Program-made: the position numbers and the translations under genes
Shown here: in pieces, positions 16,518 through 25,474 of the stretch
How positions within the stretch are numbered: the stretch's first letter is position 1
Layout of the letters: the number at the start of each line of letters is the position of its first letter
Source of the DNA: Deltaproteobacteria bacterium
GTDB lineage: Bacteria; Desulfobacterota; Deferrisomatia; Deferrisomatales; BM512
Assembly: GCA_002869015.1 (NCBI GenBank)
Contig: PKTT01000013.1
Coordinates: 1 to 33,854 of the forward strand
Direction: 5' to 3'
Length of the DNA stretch: 33,854 bases
The notes under the pieces: model-generated
Seen by the model: the letters and a program-made list of their open reading frames with translations, nothing else
What the model was told of the DNA's origin: nothing
Databases searched by the model: none

Positions 16518-19154
16518 TCATTTCGCCTCAAACCTGCCCATCTCCTTTTTGAAGAGGAATGGAGCGAGCACCTTGATCAGTGAGGGTAGTATTACAAGGG
16601 TGGCAACTCCGGAGATAGCCATTATCGCAGCCAGAAAAAGGCCTACGGTCTGATAAGGCACAAGGTTAGCGAATAGCAGCGGCAAAAAGCCCAGCGCTAT
16701 TACGATGGCGTTCCTTGAAATCGCCCTTGCAGGCGCTTCCGCCATCTCGCGCGCTGCCTCATACCAACTACCACGCTCCGCTACGGTCTCCCTCGCCCGC
16801 TCTATGTAATGGATAGCGAAGTCTATAGACAACCCAAGGGTCAGGCTGGAGAGCACCGCGACGGGCATATCATAATCTTTTCCCAATAGGCCGATGAGCC
16901 CATAGGTGAAGGCTATAGTCACAGAGAGGGGAATCATGGAGAGGACTCCCCAAAGCAGTGAGCGGAAAAGCAGCGCCATCAATATCAGGACTGTAAGGAA
17001 ACTGCCGAGGAGCGAAGATAGCATGCCGCTAACCATGCGCTCCTGCCAGACGGTGTTGAGATATGTGAGCCCCGCCCATTTATGGGTCAAACCACCCGGG
17101 GGCGGATTGGCGGCGAAATATTTATCGACATCCGTTACAACCTCCTCCATATCCCTGTTGTCGCCTGATTTAAGCTGAACCCATATATTGAGGTTGCGGT
17201 AATCAGGGGTTACAAGGTGCCAGAGGTCATCCGGGTCATGGCTGGACTGGTAGGAGAGGATCGACTGCGCCACCGCCGCCGAGGTATCGGGGATGCGGAA
17301 CTCATCGGGATTGCCCTCAAGAAGCTCCATATATACCTTCTTCACCATATCCGCCAATGAGTTCGATTTGCCAACCACCGGGTCTTTCGCGAGTGTTTTC
17401 TGGAAGTCGTCTACATATCTCAAAACCTCTGGGTCTTTGAAGATATGCGTGGAGAGCCTGATATTCTCAAGGCCCTCCGACATTAAGTCAAGCTCATCTA
17501 AAAGGTCGTAATTATCACCCTCGACGCCCTCGAATTTTTTTGAGAGCTCCTCATCTAGCGCTTTAAAATAAGGAGCTGGATCGGAATCGCCCTTTGCCTC
17601 AGCCTCTGCCGCCAAGTCCTCGGAGAAGGAGGCCATATCCCGAGCGGCAAGGAGCGCCTCGGGGCTCTTCGCCTCTGCTGCGGCAGAATTGAAATACTGC
17701 TTGACCTCACCTAATGCGCCTTTAAGGGAGCCTGCGCTGTCGGCTGGCTCCAGCACCAGATAAGCTCCATATGTGCCACCGAAATGCTCATTTAAAACTT
17801 TATCCGCTACTCGAATCGGATGGTCATCTACGAACCACTTCACCGGGTTGTCGTTGATCTCAATCTTTGTGATTCCAAATACAGATAAAGCGACCACGCC
17901 CATCGTAAGGGCTATATATAATTTTGCCCTCTGCTGTGTTGAGGCGCCAGATACTCTGAGAATTTTCGCAAGGGGTGAACGCCCCTCTCCCTTGCCCTTC
18001 TTGCCACTTGCCTGACCAAAGTTATCGAGGCTCTTCTCCGGGATGAAGAGGAGAATGTAGGCAGGCACCAATAGAACAGTAAAGAGCCAAGCCACGCCTA
18101 CGCCCAAAGCTACGAAAAGACCGAAAACCTGGACCGGCGGGATCGGGGTCATCGCGAGGCTGGCAAAGCCCACCATAGTTGTTACTGAGGTGTAAAACAT
18201 TGGCATGAAGAGCTCGTTCATCACCTCCCTCAGCGCCGCAGCCCTGTTTCGATAATGCTGGTATCTGTCAAAGAAAACCGAAAGTATATGAACGGAGTCC
18301 ACCACCGCGATTGGCATAAGGAAAATTGGGATCATTGAAGACATGATGTGCACGGTATTACCCGTGGAGATAAGCGTCCCCATGGTTATTGCAACGGTTA
18401 GCATCGCAACCATCATCGGGGATATGACAAGCACCAGCTTCTGAAAGAAAAATAACATCAGCAAGAATACAACCATCCCGGCCAGAGGCGCTGAGATAGC
18501 CATCTGCTGGAACATCTCCACGCCAAAGGTGTCCTCGGCCACGGGCAGCCCTGTTATATGGTACTCTTCAGCCCCCTTGCCCTCATGGTCCACCAGCTTT
18601 TTAAGCTCGACGCTGACGCGGTGGGCCATATCTTTTCGCTCAATCGGCACATAAATCGCTACCGCTTTGCCATCTTCACTAACGAGCGTCCCATAGAGCA
18701 TCGGGTTCGCCATAATGCGATCTCGTATATGCAGGGCTTCTTCACGTGTCTTCGGGGGCTCATCCATCAGGTATTTGAAACTTACCGAGCCCATCCCCGC
18801 CTGCAGGATGTCATCAACAGTTGAGGGCGCCATCAAATCTTGAACAACAACCCCGTCTATGAGCTTTGCACCTTCGGTAAGCTCATAGACCTTCCGTAGC
18901 GTCTCAGTGTTGAAAACCCCGTCCGGGTTCTCCTCGTTTACAACCCCGACTACCAGCATATCGGAGAGCGCGAACCGCTCCTTCACCTCATTGTGGAAGA
19001 CGCGCACCGGCTCATCCGCCCCGAGCATATTTTCAGGGTCCGTATCCACCTGTATGTCGCCCACCTTGATTAGCGACAGCGCGGTGAGGAGCAGCGCAAA
19101 TGCGAGGAGAAGTTTCGGGTGCTTGATCGACAGTTCCGTTAATTTTTTGCCCAT
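16518..19154 (-). CDS. RND/MMPL-family transporter (hydrophobe exporter type)
   Basis: This is an inner-membrane transporter of 878 residues with the RND layout: one N-terminal helix, a large periplasmic loop (about 33-210), five or six helices (about 213-375), a second loop (about 425-700) and a final helix bundle (about 705-870). The helices carry the HAE3/MMPL-like pattern MPIAVVDSVHILSVFFDRY in the first half and SLTLGLSIDFAIHYIERARE in the second, including the charged residues in mid-membrane typical of proton-driven members. It is the first gene of the operon with the LolA-like protein, barrel and YqaA-like protein. The likely cargo is a lipid or other hydrophobic compound; the sequence does not say which. 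Confidence 0.88.
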   Translation of the reverse strand: MGKKLTELSIKHPKLLLAFALLLTALSLIKVGDIQVDTDPENMLGADEPVRVFHNEVKERFALSDMLVVGVVNEENPDGVFNTETLRKVYELTEGAKLIDGVVVQDLMAPSTVDDILQAGMGSVSFKYLMDEPPKTREEALHIRDRIMANPMLYGTLVSEDGKAVAIYVPIERKDMAHRVSVELKKLVDHEGKGAEEYHITGLPVAEDTFGVEMFQQMAISAPLAGMVVFLLMLFFFQKLVLVISPMMVAMLTVAITMGTLISTGNTVHIMSSMIPIFLMPIAVVDSVHILSVFFDRYQHYRNRAAALREVMNELFMPMFYTSVTTMVGFASLAMTPIPPVQVFGLFVALGVGVAWLFTVLLVPAYILLFIPEKSLDNFGQASGKKGKGEGRSPLAKILRVSGASTQQRAKLYIALTMGVVALSVFGITKIEINDNPVKWFVDDHPIRVADKVLNEHFGGTYGAYLVLEPADSAGSLKGALGEVKQYFNSAAAEAKSPEALLAARDMASFSEDLAAEAEAKGDSDPAPYFKALDEELSKKFEGVEGDNYDLLDELDLMSEGLENIRLSTHIFKDPEVLRYVDDFQKTLAKDPVVGKSNSLADMVKKVYMELLEGNPDEFRIPDTSAAVAQSILSYQSSHDPDDLWHLVTPDYRNLNIWVQLKSGDNRDMEEVVTDVDKYFAANPPPGGLTHKWAGLTYLNTVWQERMVSGMLSSLLGSFLTVLILMALLFRSLLWGVLSMIPLSVTIAFTYGLIGLLGKDYDMPVAVLSSLTLGLSIDFAIHYIERARETVAERGSWYEAAREMAEAPARAISRNAIVIALGFLPLLFANLVPYQTVGLFLAAIMAISGVATLVILPSLIKVLAPFLFKKEMGRFEAK

Positions 19155-19242
19155 TTTTCTTCCTATCGGAGCGTATTAAAGGGTTTGCCGACTTTGATGC
19201 AGTCAATGACCAAATGGATTCAGTAACGATATCGGAGTTTTG

Positions 19243-19258
19243 TAATTTAGCAAAATTA
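19243..19258. repeat. Operator-like inverted repeat between the RND operon and the Spy-like gene
   Basis: TAATTT-agca-AAATTA is a perfect 6-bp inverted repeat in the 238-base divergent gap. An overlapping arrangement TTTTG...CAAAA also exists. The gap is AT-rich and must hold the promoters for both directions, but I could not find a convincing -35/-10 pair for either. A regulator-binding role is a guess from position. Confidence 0.3.
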
Positions 19259-19395
19259 TGGGCTCTTTTGGAGATCAATATATTTTAATGAGGTGATAGT
19301 TTGAAAATTTACACATTTTTTCCGTTTTTTAGTAACCCGCCGCCCGGCAAGCTCCGTCGAAGTGATCAAATCCATACAACAAAAAGGAGCAAATG

Positions 19396-19914
19396 ATGAA
19401 AAGCATAAAAGCAATCCTGGCAATCTTAACCTTATCGGTCGCGGCGGCGAGCTGGGCCGGCTACTGCGGCGTTAGACCTGAGCTGACCCAGAGTGAGCGC
19501 GCTGAGGTGCGTGGCATTCACAACGCTTTCACTGCTCAGGCAAGAGAGCTTAGAGGAGAGCTCCTGGACTCAAGAGCCCGGCTGGATGCTGCGCTATCGG
19601 ATGAGAAGACGACTGTAGGTGAACTTAGGGATATTCGAGAAGAGCGCAGAGCTTTACGACAGGAACTCAGAGAGCTTCGCAGGGACGAAAAAAGAGAGGT
19701 TGCAAGGGTAGCAGGAGCTAACTTCACCGGCCGCGGCAAAATGAGGGCTTTCAAAAGAGGCGAATGTTTTGAAGGCCCGGCTATGGGTCGCCACAACGGT
19801 CAGCGGAATATGATGCGCGACGGTTATCTCTGTGAAAACTTTGGCGAACCTATGATGCCAAGGCACCGTGGCGAATACGGAATGCGTGGTGGCAACGGGC
19901 CTCGTTGCCGGTAA
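19396..19914 (+). CDS. Spy/CpxP/ZraP-like periplasmic stress protein
   Basis: This is a small secreted protein of 172 residues: a signal peptide (MKSIKAILAILTLSVAAASW), a long charged helix-forming region rich in Arg, Glu and Leu (about 35-115), and a glycine-, methionine- and histidine-rich tail with Cys near the end. The pattern LTQSERAEVRGIHNAF matches periplasmic chaperones or metal-sensing proteins of the Spy/CpxP/ZraP group, and the Met/His tail would suit metal binding. AAGGAG precedes the tandem ATGs; the second gives better spacing. A strong terminator follows. It stands alone, without the two-component genes that often accompany ZraP. Confidence 0.65.
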   Translation: MKSIKAILAILTLSVAAASWAGYCGVRPELTQSERAEVRGIHNAFTAQARELRGELLDSRARLDAALSDEKTTVGELRDIREERRALRQELRELRRDEKREVARVAGANFTGRGKMRAFKRGECFEGPAMGRHNGQRNMMRDGYLCENFGEPMMPRHRGEYGMRGGNGPRCR

Positions 19915-19952
19915 ATATAAGCTTTAGATATTTATAGAAAAGACCCTCCAGA

Positions 19953-20000
19953 GGGGCTCCAGCGCGGTTTTGCGGATTTCCGCCGGGAGCCCCGTTTTTT
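19953..20000 (+). terminator. Rho-independent terminator after the Spy-like gene
   Basis: GGGGCTCC (19953-19960) pairs perfectly with GGAGCCCC (19986-19993), with a possible inner GCGG/CCGC pairing, and is followed by GTTTTTT. It ends the single-gene unit of the Spy-like protein. Confidence 0.9.
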
Positions 20001-20036
20001 CCACCCCCCTAGCCTTTTCAAATCTTTTATACAAAA

Positions 20037-20076
20037 ACTTCAACCAGCCCTTTTGAAGTGTCCTTTAAAGTGTCCT
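20037..20076. repeat. Repeat cluster in the long gap upstream of acs
   Basis: An inverted repeat ACTTCAA (20037-20043) / TTGAAGT (20053-20059) with a 9-base loop runs into a tandem near-repeat TTGAAGTGTCC / TTAAAGTGTCC with a 12-base period. The rest of the 573-base gap from 19915 to 20487 holds a terminator, a pair of GGCAAAATC repeats (20168-20176 and 20187-20195), interleaved short inverted repeats at 20292-20314 and the acs promoter. I see no protein gene in it that I can support. Confidence 0.4.
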
Positions 20077-20291
20077 CATTTTCTTGCCCTTATAGGATTG
20101 CCGTGTATTCTTTTTAAAGCTGACACCCCTCTTTGAAGGAGGAGCGATAGCTTATTGGTCTCACACTGGCAAAATCCATGGCACCCGGCAAAATCAATCA
20201 CATATGCACTATCTCGCCTTAAGCGCTGTGACAAACCATGCATTGTGCTCTAGTGAATAACTTTGCGATTAATTCATAACCTTTTGTTTTA

Positions 20292-20314
20292 CATAGTATT
20301 TGCTATGAAATAGC
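20292..20314. promoter_or_regulatory. Interleaved inverted repeats upstream of the acs promoter
   Basis: CATAG-tatttg-CTATG is followed by the overlapping GCTAT-gaa-ATAGC, so one central arm can pair with either flank. The element lies about 40 bases upstream of the predicted -35 box, a usual position for an activator site. No CRP-type consensus is evident. The role is inferred from position only. Confidence 0.35.
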
Positions 20315-20353
20315 ACTTCATGAAACACCTGTTAATAGGCCATTGATTTGGCC

Positions 20354-20382
20354 TTGATACGTCCACCTGTTGTGGGTATTAT
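20354..20382 (+). promoter_or_regulatory. Predicted sigma-70 promoter for acs
   Basis: TTGATA (20354-20359), a 17-base spacer and TATTAT (20377-20382) each match five of six consensus bases. The predicted start near 20389 leaves a leader of about 99 bases, which contains the palindrome CGCCTAGGCG and a GGGAGGAG tract before the true ribosome site. Confidence 0.55.
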
Positions 20383-20487
20383 AAACCCTCGTTTGATTTT
20401 CAGGGAGGAGCCCGCGTACGCCTCGCCTAGGCGCTCGTGGTACCTGAGCAAATCATCACTTTTTTATATAGGCGAAAGGAGACAGAT

Positions 20488-22461
20488 ATGTCCGACAACA
20501 TCAAAGCGATCTATCCTGTACCTGAAGAATTCAGAAAGACGGCCCTCATAAAGAGCCGTGAAGAGTATCAGAAGCTCTATGATGAATCGATAAACGATAG
20601 CGATGCGTTCTGGACGAGGATGGCGAAGGAGCAAGTCACCTGGTTCAAGGATTTCGATGAGGTTTCGGACTACAAATACTCCAAAGATGAGGTTTACGTT
20701 AAGTGGTTCATGGGCGGCAAGCTCAACATCTCCTACAACTGCTTAGACCGCCACCTTGAAGAGCGTGGCGACCAGACCGCCATAATTTGGGAGGGTAACG
20801 AGCCCACCGAAGACCGCTACATAACCTACAAGGAGATGCACGATCAGGTTTGCCGCTTCGCCAACGTACTAAAAGCCAAGGGCATTAAGAAGGGCGACGT
20901 AGTTACCCTCTACCTCCCGATGATACCCGAGTTGGCTATGGCTATGCTGGCGTGCGCACGTATAGGAGCGATTCACTCTGTCGTCTTCGGCGGTTTTTCC
21001 GCAGACGCTCTCCGCGATCGTATCCAGGATTGCAAGTCCAAGCTCTTGGTCACCTGCGACGGCTACTACCGTGGCGCGAAGCTGGTCAACCAGAAGGCGC
21101 AAGCGGATGAGGGCGTATCACAGTGCCCGACAATTGAGAACGTTGTGGTAGTTGAACGCGTAGGCGCCAGCGCACTTGAAGTGCCGATGGGCCCAAATGA
21201 CTGCTGGTGGCAAAAAGAGGTTGACGCTGCATCCCCCGACTGCAAGTGCGAGGAGATGGACGCAGAGGACCCGCTATTCATCCTCTACACCTCCGGCTCA
21301 ACGGGCAAGCCCAAGGGCGTCATGCACACCACCGGTGGATACCTGGTGTGGACTTCCCTCACCCACAAGTATGTATTTGATTACCATGACGGCGACGTAT
21401 ATTTCTGCGCAGCGGATATCGGCTGGGTCACCGGTCACTCCTACATCGTTTACGGGCCACTCTGTAATGGCGCAATCTCATTGATGTTCGAGGGTGTACC
21501 CAACTATCCCGACGCAGGCCGCTACTGGGATATCATCGGCAAGCACAAAGTCGCAACCCTCTACACGGCCCCCACGGCTATTCGCGCTATAGCATCTCAG
21601 GGCGATGAGTATGTCACCTCCCGCCTCGACAAGCTCGACACTCTTAGGCTCCTCGGCACAGTCGGCGAGCCGATAAACCCGGAAGCATGGAAGTGGTACT
21701 TTGAGCTACCCGGCCGCTCCAAGTGCCCCATTGTAGATACATGGTGGCAGACTGAGACCGGCGGACATCTCATCACCCAGCTTCCCGGCGCCATCGACAT
21801 GAAGCCCGGCAAGGCGCAGACACCATTCTTCGGCGTTGAGCCTGTCATCGTAGACCCCGAAAAGGGCACCGAGCTTGAAGGCGTGTGTGAAGGCGCGCTC
21901 TGTATCAGGAAGCCATGGCCGGGTCAGATGCGCGGCGTCTATGGCGACCCCGACCGCTTCCGCACGACCTACTTCGTCCAGTATGACGGCTACTACTTCA
22001 CAGGTGACGGAGCCAACCGCGACGCCGACGGCGATTACCAGATAACCGGCCGCATCGATGACGTTATCAACGTCTCCGGTCACCGCATGGGCACCGCTGA
22101 GGTCGAATCCGCACTCGTGTTAAGCGCGCACGTAGCAGAGGCCGCTGTTGTTGGTTACCCCCACGAGATGAAGGGTCAGGGCATATACGCCTACGTCACT
22201 CTAAACGCGGGCGTGGACCCCAGCGATGAGCTTAAGAAGGAGCTGGTACAGCTGGTTCGTAAAGAGATTGGGCCGATCGCGACGCCTGATTTCATTCAGT
22301 GGGCTCCCGGCCTGCCGAAGACACGCTCCGGCAAGATCATGCGCCGCATCCTCCGAAAGATTGCCGCCAACGAGGTAGACGCAGGCTTCGGTGACACCTC
22401 AACCCTGCTGGATCCGACAGTAGTCGATACGCTGGTGGATACCCGCGAGAACCGTAGCTAA
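20488..22461 (+). CDS. acs: Acetyl-CoA synthetase
   Basis: Acs activates acetate with ATP and CoA to acetyl-CoA by way of acetyl-AMP. From the ATG at 20488 the protein has 657 residues, close to the usual 650. It has the AMP-binding motif [15 protein letters not shown], the acetate-pocket WWQTETGG, the hinge region [20 protein letters not shown], and the C-terminal [11 protein letters not shown] with the lysine that is commonly acetylated to switch Acs off. The start was chosen because AAAGGAG precedes it; an in-frame start 17 codons upstream lacks a site. It is monocistronic by its own promoter and a strong terminator. It suggests growth on, or recycling of, acetate. Confidence 0.97.
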   Translation: MSDNIKAIYPVPEEFRKTALIKSREEYQKLYDESINDSDAFWTRMAKEQVTWFKDFDEVSDYKYSKDEVYVKWFMGGKLNISYNCLDRHLEERGDQTAIIWEGNEPTEDRYITYKEMHDQVCRFANVLKAKGIKKGDVVTLYLPMIPELAMAMLACARIGAIHSVVFGGFSADALRDRIQDCKSKLLVTCDGYYRGAKLVNQKAQADEGVSQCPTIENVVVVERVGASALEVPMGPNDCWWQKEVDAASPDCKCEEMDAEDPLFILYTSGSTGKPKGVMHTTGGYLVWTSLTHKYVFDYHDGDVYFCAADIGWVTGHSYIVYGPLCNGAISLMFEGVPNYPDAGRYWDIIGKHKVATLYTAPTAIRAIASQGDEYVTSRLDKLDTLRLLGTVGEPINPEAWKWYFELPGRSKCPIVDTWWQTETGGHLITQLPGAIDMKPGKAQTPFFGVEPVIVDPEKGTELEGVCEGALCIRKPWPGQMRGVYGDPDRFRTTYFVQYDGYYFTGDGANRDADGDYQITGRIDDVINVSGHRMGTAEVESALVLSAHVAEAAVVGYPHEMKGQGIYAYVTLNAGVDPSDELKKELVQLVRKEIGPIATPDFIQWAPGLPKTRSGKIMRRILRKIAANEVDAGFGDTSTLLDPTVVDTLVDTRENRS

Positions 22462-22481
22462 AAAATATTAAAATCAACACC

Positions 22482-22516
22482 GAGGGGGTCGGCGAGTGCC
22501 GGCCCCCTCTTTTTTT
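22482..22516 (+). terminator. Rho-independent terminator after acs
   Basis: The stem GAGGGGGTCGGC (22482-22493) pairs with GCCGGCCCCCTC (22498-22509) with one G-T pair and a 4-base loop, followed by seven T. It ends only 14 bases before the next start codon. Confidence 0.92.
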
Positions 22517-22530
22517 GATATCATCCCGAC

Positions 22531-23475
22531 ATGTCCACGTTAAATGAAACCAGCTCATTTTATAAAGGCGATGATGCCTCCCTCTTTTGGGAGATGACCA
22601 TCTGCCAATCCCTTGGGGAGCTTGACTCACCATACATGGGAGCGCTTCAAAAGGCTGCAACCTTTGGAGATATGCTTCTAAGTAGGCTTAAGCGCTCTCT
22701 CTCGATTGATTCCAATGCGCGCATAGTTGAAGTCGGCGGCGGCTATGGAACCCTCATGGGGCGGCTCCTCAATCAGCTCCCAAACTTAAAAGTCACCATG
22801 ATTGAGCTATCCCCCCGCTTTGCTGCGCTGCAGAGAGAAGCGCTCACAAAATACCCCGGCGTAAGCGTTGTCGAAGGAGATGTTTTTGAGGTGCTGGGTC
22901 AAAGCAACTTTAGCGCAGACCTACTCATCTCAAATGAAAATATTGGCGATTTCCCAACAGCTGAGGGCCTTCTGGCAGAGGAAATCGCAGGGATAATTGA
23001 CCGGGGTACATTTGACGGGAGCATCAAGGGCAGGGTGGCAAGGCTCATAGATCGTTATCAACTACCGCTACCGGAGGATGACCGCCCCTTTGCCTTCAAC
23101 CTGGGCGCTCTTGAATACGTCGAAATGTTAAAAGGGCGGACAAATGCCGCATTTATAAGCGAGCATAGCGCAGACATAGAGCTTAAAAGCCCTTGGGGTG
23201 AGTTCCTTAATCCAACCTTTACGGGCAGGCCACGGCGTATAGAGCTGAAAGGCCATGCAGAGTATTCAATCCGCTTCGGAGACCTTGAGAGAGCGGCCGT
23301 TATGGATGGCTGGAATGTAGAGCGTTTCCCAATGGTAGAACTTTTGGGGGTAAGGCACGATGCAGGTGCACGATTTATGGCGGGCGCAGAGTGTGTCGGC
23401 AATGAGCGCGCTGAAATTATCCATGAATTTTTAAACCACGTGAAAGAGTACGAATGTCTGATATTGAAGAGATAA
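22531..23475 (+). CDS. Class I SAM-dependent methyltransferase, substrate unknown
   Basis: The 314-residue protein has a clear SAM-binding motif I, IVEVGGGYGTLMG at about 65-77, then VTMIELSPRFAALQ as motif II with an acidic end, and VVEGDVFEV. The C-terminal half has no domain I recognise. The ATG has no visible ribosome site and follows the acs terminator by 14 bases, so expression may rely on read-through, or the true start may be further in (Met22 or Met36). It overlaps the following thioesterase gene by 22 bases, so the two are probably translated together. There is no evidence for a specific substrate. Confidence 0.7.
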   Translation: MSTLNETSSFYKGDDASLFWEMTICQSLGELDSPYMGALQKAATFGDMLLSRLKRSLSIDSNARIVEVGGGYGTLMGRLLNQLPNLKVTMIELSPRFAALQREALTKYPGVSVVEGDVFEVLGQSNFSADLLISNENIGDFPTAEGLLAEEIAGIIDRGTFDGSIKGRVARLIDRYQLPLPEDDRPFAFNLGALEYVEMLKGRTNAAFISEHSADIELKSPWGEFLNPTFTGRPRRIELKGHAEYSIRFGDLERAAVMDGWNVERFPMVELLGVRHDAGARFMAGAECVGNERAEIIHEFLNHVKEYECLILKR

Positions 23476-23927
23476 AGGAACTTGAGCGCGAGTATGACGG
23501 CGAAGCGATGCGCGACCCCAGCGGACCACCGCAATTCAACTTAGCGGAGTGGATATCTGAAGCTCCCTTTGAGAAGCTTTGCGGCATGGAGATAGTCAAG
23601 GCTTTTGGGGGCGAGGCATCCATCAGGATGCCATACAGGGTCAAGCTCTCAATGGGTGGGGGGCTTATGCATGGCGGCGCGCTCATGAGCCTGGCGGATA
23701 CGGCGATAGCTATTGCTGTAAAGTCCCTGCTCCCAGAGGGGTCGAAATTTGTGACACACTCCTTAAACAGCAACTTCTTGGCGCCGATGAGGAGAGGAAC
23801 AGCTTTAGCAAGGGCAAAAGTGGAGCGTGTAGAGGGGAAAAAGCTTCACGCTTCTGCCAGCATATTAAATGATGACGATGAACAAGTGGCTGATTTCAAG
23901 GCACTTTTTATCGTAGTTGATATGTAA
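23454..23927 (+). CDS. PaaI-like hotdog-fold thioesterase
   Basis: This probably hydrolyses acyl-CoA or a similar thioester. The 157 residues end in a typical hotdog domain with MHGGALMSLADTAIAIAV at about 72-89 (His73-Gly-Gly and Asp82, the usual catalytic region) and the beta-strand segment HSLNSNFLAPMRRGTALARA. The N-terminal 40 residues are charged and less conserved. It starts inside the 3' end of the methyltransferase gene. The pair is not a combination I know as a pathway, and the acyl substrate is unknown. Confidence 0.85.
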   Translation: MSDIEEIKELEREYDGEAMRDPSGPPQFNLAEWISEAPFEKLCGMEIVKAFGGEASIRMPYRVKLSMGGGLMHGGALMSLADTAIAIAVKSLLPEGSKFVTHSLNSNFLAPMRRGTALARAKVERVEGKKLHASASILNDDDEQVADFKALFIVVDM

Positions 23928-24015
23928 AATAATCTAATCGCGGAAAACCCCTAGTCAATTTTGCGGGTATCCTCTTAATGAAAGCTTTTTTGGGGGTGAG
24001 CTTCGCGCACCGAAG

Positions 24016-24044
24016 TTGAAGAGAAATGACGCCTGTGCAATAAT
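24016..24044 (+). promoter_or_regulatory. Predicted sigma-70 promoter for the second HEAT-repeat gene
   Basis: TTGAAG (24016-24021), 17 bases and AATAAT (24039-24044) predict a start near 24051, about 30 bases before the ATG. It lies in the 146-base gap after the thioesterase gene, in which I saw no clear terminator. Confidence 0.5.
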
Positions 24045-24079
24045 TCACTCGTTTTTCTGCACCTCTATATGGAATGGTT

Positions 24080-25471
24080 ATGATACGAATCGCGCTTCTT
24101 GCACTGCTCGCCCTCTCATTGATCACCCTCCCAGGCAGGTTCTCCTTCGCCGACCTCAGGGAGGATGCTGCCGCCAGAGCAGAGAGGGTAGCGGGGATGT
24201 TAACGGATGACTCCCCTACGGTGAGGAGAGACGGCGCTAAAAAGGTTGAGCGGGATATTGAAAATTATCTCCGCGATTTTTCCACCGACCCCGAAGCGCC
24301 CATATATCTTGAAGAGCTCTTCAAGGCTCTCTCTCCGCTAACAGAAGCTGAAAAATCAACCATCCGCTTGCGCACCTCACGTATTCTTGAAGATTTTACA
24401 ACGGCGATTATTGAGCTCGGGCTGGTTGAGAACTCTACGCAGCTGTTGCAGAGGATCTATACCTATGCACCTGATGAGGAGATTAAAAACTTAATCGGAG
24501 AGGTCCTTGATGAAAGAGGGGCCAAAAAGCCTAAAGAGGCTCCAAAGCAGCTTGCGTCCAAAGAACCTGCCAATGCTAAAGATATAAAGTCTAAGAAAGA
24601 GACCGTGGCAACCAAAGCTACTCAGCCGATGAAAGCAACCGCCGAAGAGGAAAAGCTCGATATAGGCCGCGTAAGCGAAGAGAAAGTTTTAGAAGTAGCG
24701 TCTGTAGCCGAGGGGGAAAACTTATCTGCTCAGACTCCAAAAGAGGTTACCAGCAAGATAATTGAACCACGAAAACCAAGCGAAGAACCACCCGTAAAGG
24801 TAGTTTCGGTTACACCTAAGCCGAAGCCCGAGACTCAAGACAGCGATGCCGTGAAAACGGTTTCGTTAAATGATATTGGATTAGTAGAGGAGGAGACAAT
24901 CGAGCCTACGCGGGTTGTAATTAAAACAACGGGCGCAGCAAATACTCGGCCAACCACAACTAGAACCGTCTCAGTCAAGACAATTTCGTTAAAAGATCTT
25001 TCCAAAACAGAGAAGAATGAGATTCAACCCCCTTCGACCACCAAAGCTCCCACTGCTACCACCACTTTGGCAGGTGACCGCGTCATCTTAAAGATGGTTG
25101 ATGAAAAGTTTGACCGACAAAATCAAGATGACACGCTCTCGGCTCTATCACTCTCCTTTGAGCTGGCGGAGAAGATCAAAGCCTCTGACTTTAGCCCTGA
25201 TGTGGAGCTAAGAAAGTACACTGCATCAATTCGCGCTCATGTGGTAGCGCTACTGAATAACAAAAGCACTGTAATATCAGCGAAGGCGGCTGAGGTGGCA
25301 GGAGCTATCCATGATGAAAACTCCATACCAATTTTGGCGGACCTCCTCGATAGCCCCTCTACCCTAGTGAGGGAGAAAGCGCACGCCGCCTTAAAAGAGA
25401 TCTCCGGGCAAGCATTTCCTCCATCAAGCAGCAGATGGAGAGAATATTTTAAGGAGGAGGTTGGGAAATAA
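24080..25471 (+). CDS. Secreted HEAT-repeat protein with a low-complexity linker
   Basis: This is a 463-residue protein of unknown function. It has a signal peptide (hydrophobic 3-18, ending near GRFSFA), a helical N-terminal domain (about 25-150), a long Lys/Glu/Pro/Thr-rich linker (about 150-335) and a C-terminal helical domain with HEAT-like units (AAEVAGAIHDENSIPILADL, then STLVREKAHAALKEISG). The tail SSRWREYFKEE echoes the first HEAT protein. The linker holds related pieces VKTVSLNDIG and VKTISLKDLS, 41 residues apart. The start is uncertain: the ATG at 24080 has only GGA before it, and 24074 is possible. It is convergent with the small HTH gene, three bases apart. Confidence 0.7.
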   Translation: MIRIALLALLALSLITLPGRFSFADLREDAAARAERVAGMLTDDSPTVRRDGAKKVERDIENYLRDFSTDPEAPIYLEELFKALSPLTEAEKSTIRLRTSRILEDFTTAIIELGLVENSTQLLQRIYTYAPDEEIKNLIGEVLDERGAKKPKEAPKQLASKEPANAKDIKSKKETVATKATQPMKATAEEEKLDIGRVSEEKVLEVASVAEGENLSAQTPKEVTSKIIEPRKPSEEPPVKVVSVTPKPKPETQDSDAVKTVSLNDIGLVEEETIEPTRVVIKTTGAANTRPTTTRTVSVKTISLKDLSKTEKNEIQPPSTTKAPTATTTLAGDRVILKMVDEKFDRQNQDDTLSALSLSFELAEKIKASDFSPDVELRKYTASIRAHVVALLNNKSTVISAKAAEVAGAIHDENSIPILADLLDSPSTLVREKAHAALKEISGQAFPPSSSRWREYFKEEVGK

Positions 25472-25474
25472 TAA

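Noticed and set aside
20168-20200. Second sigma-54 promoter upstream of acs (TGGCACCCGG...)
   Set aside because: TGGCAC is present but there is no GC or TTGC at the required ten-base spacing.
20389-20487. Riboswitch in the acs leader
   Set aside because: There is a palindrome (CGCCTAGGCG), but no recognisable riboswitch core, and the leader is only about 99 bases with no terminator or anti-terminator pair.
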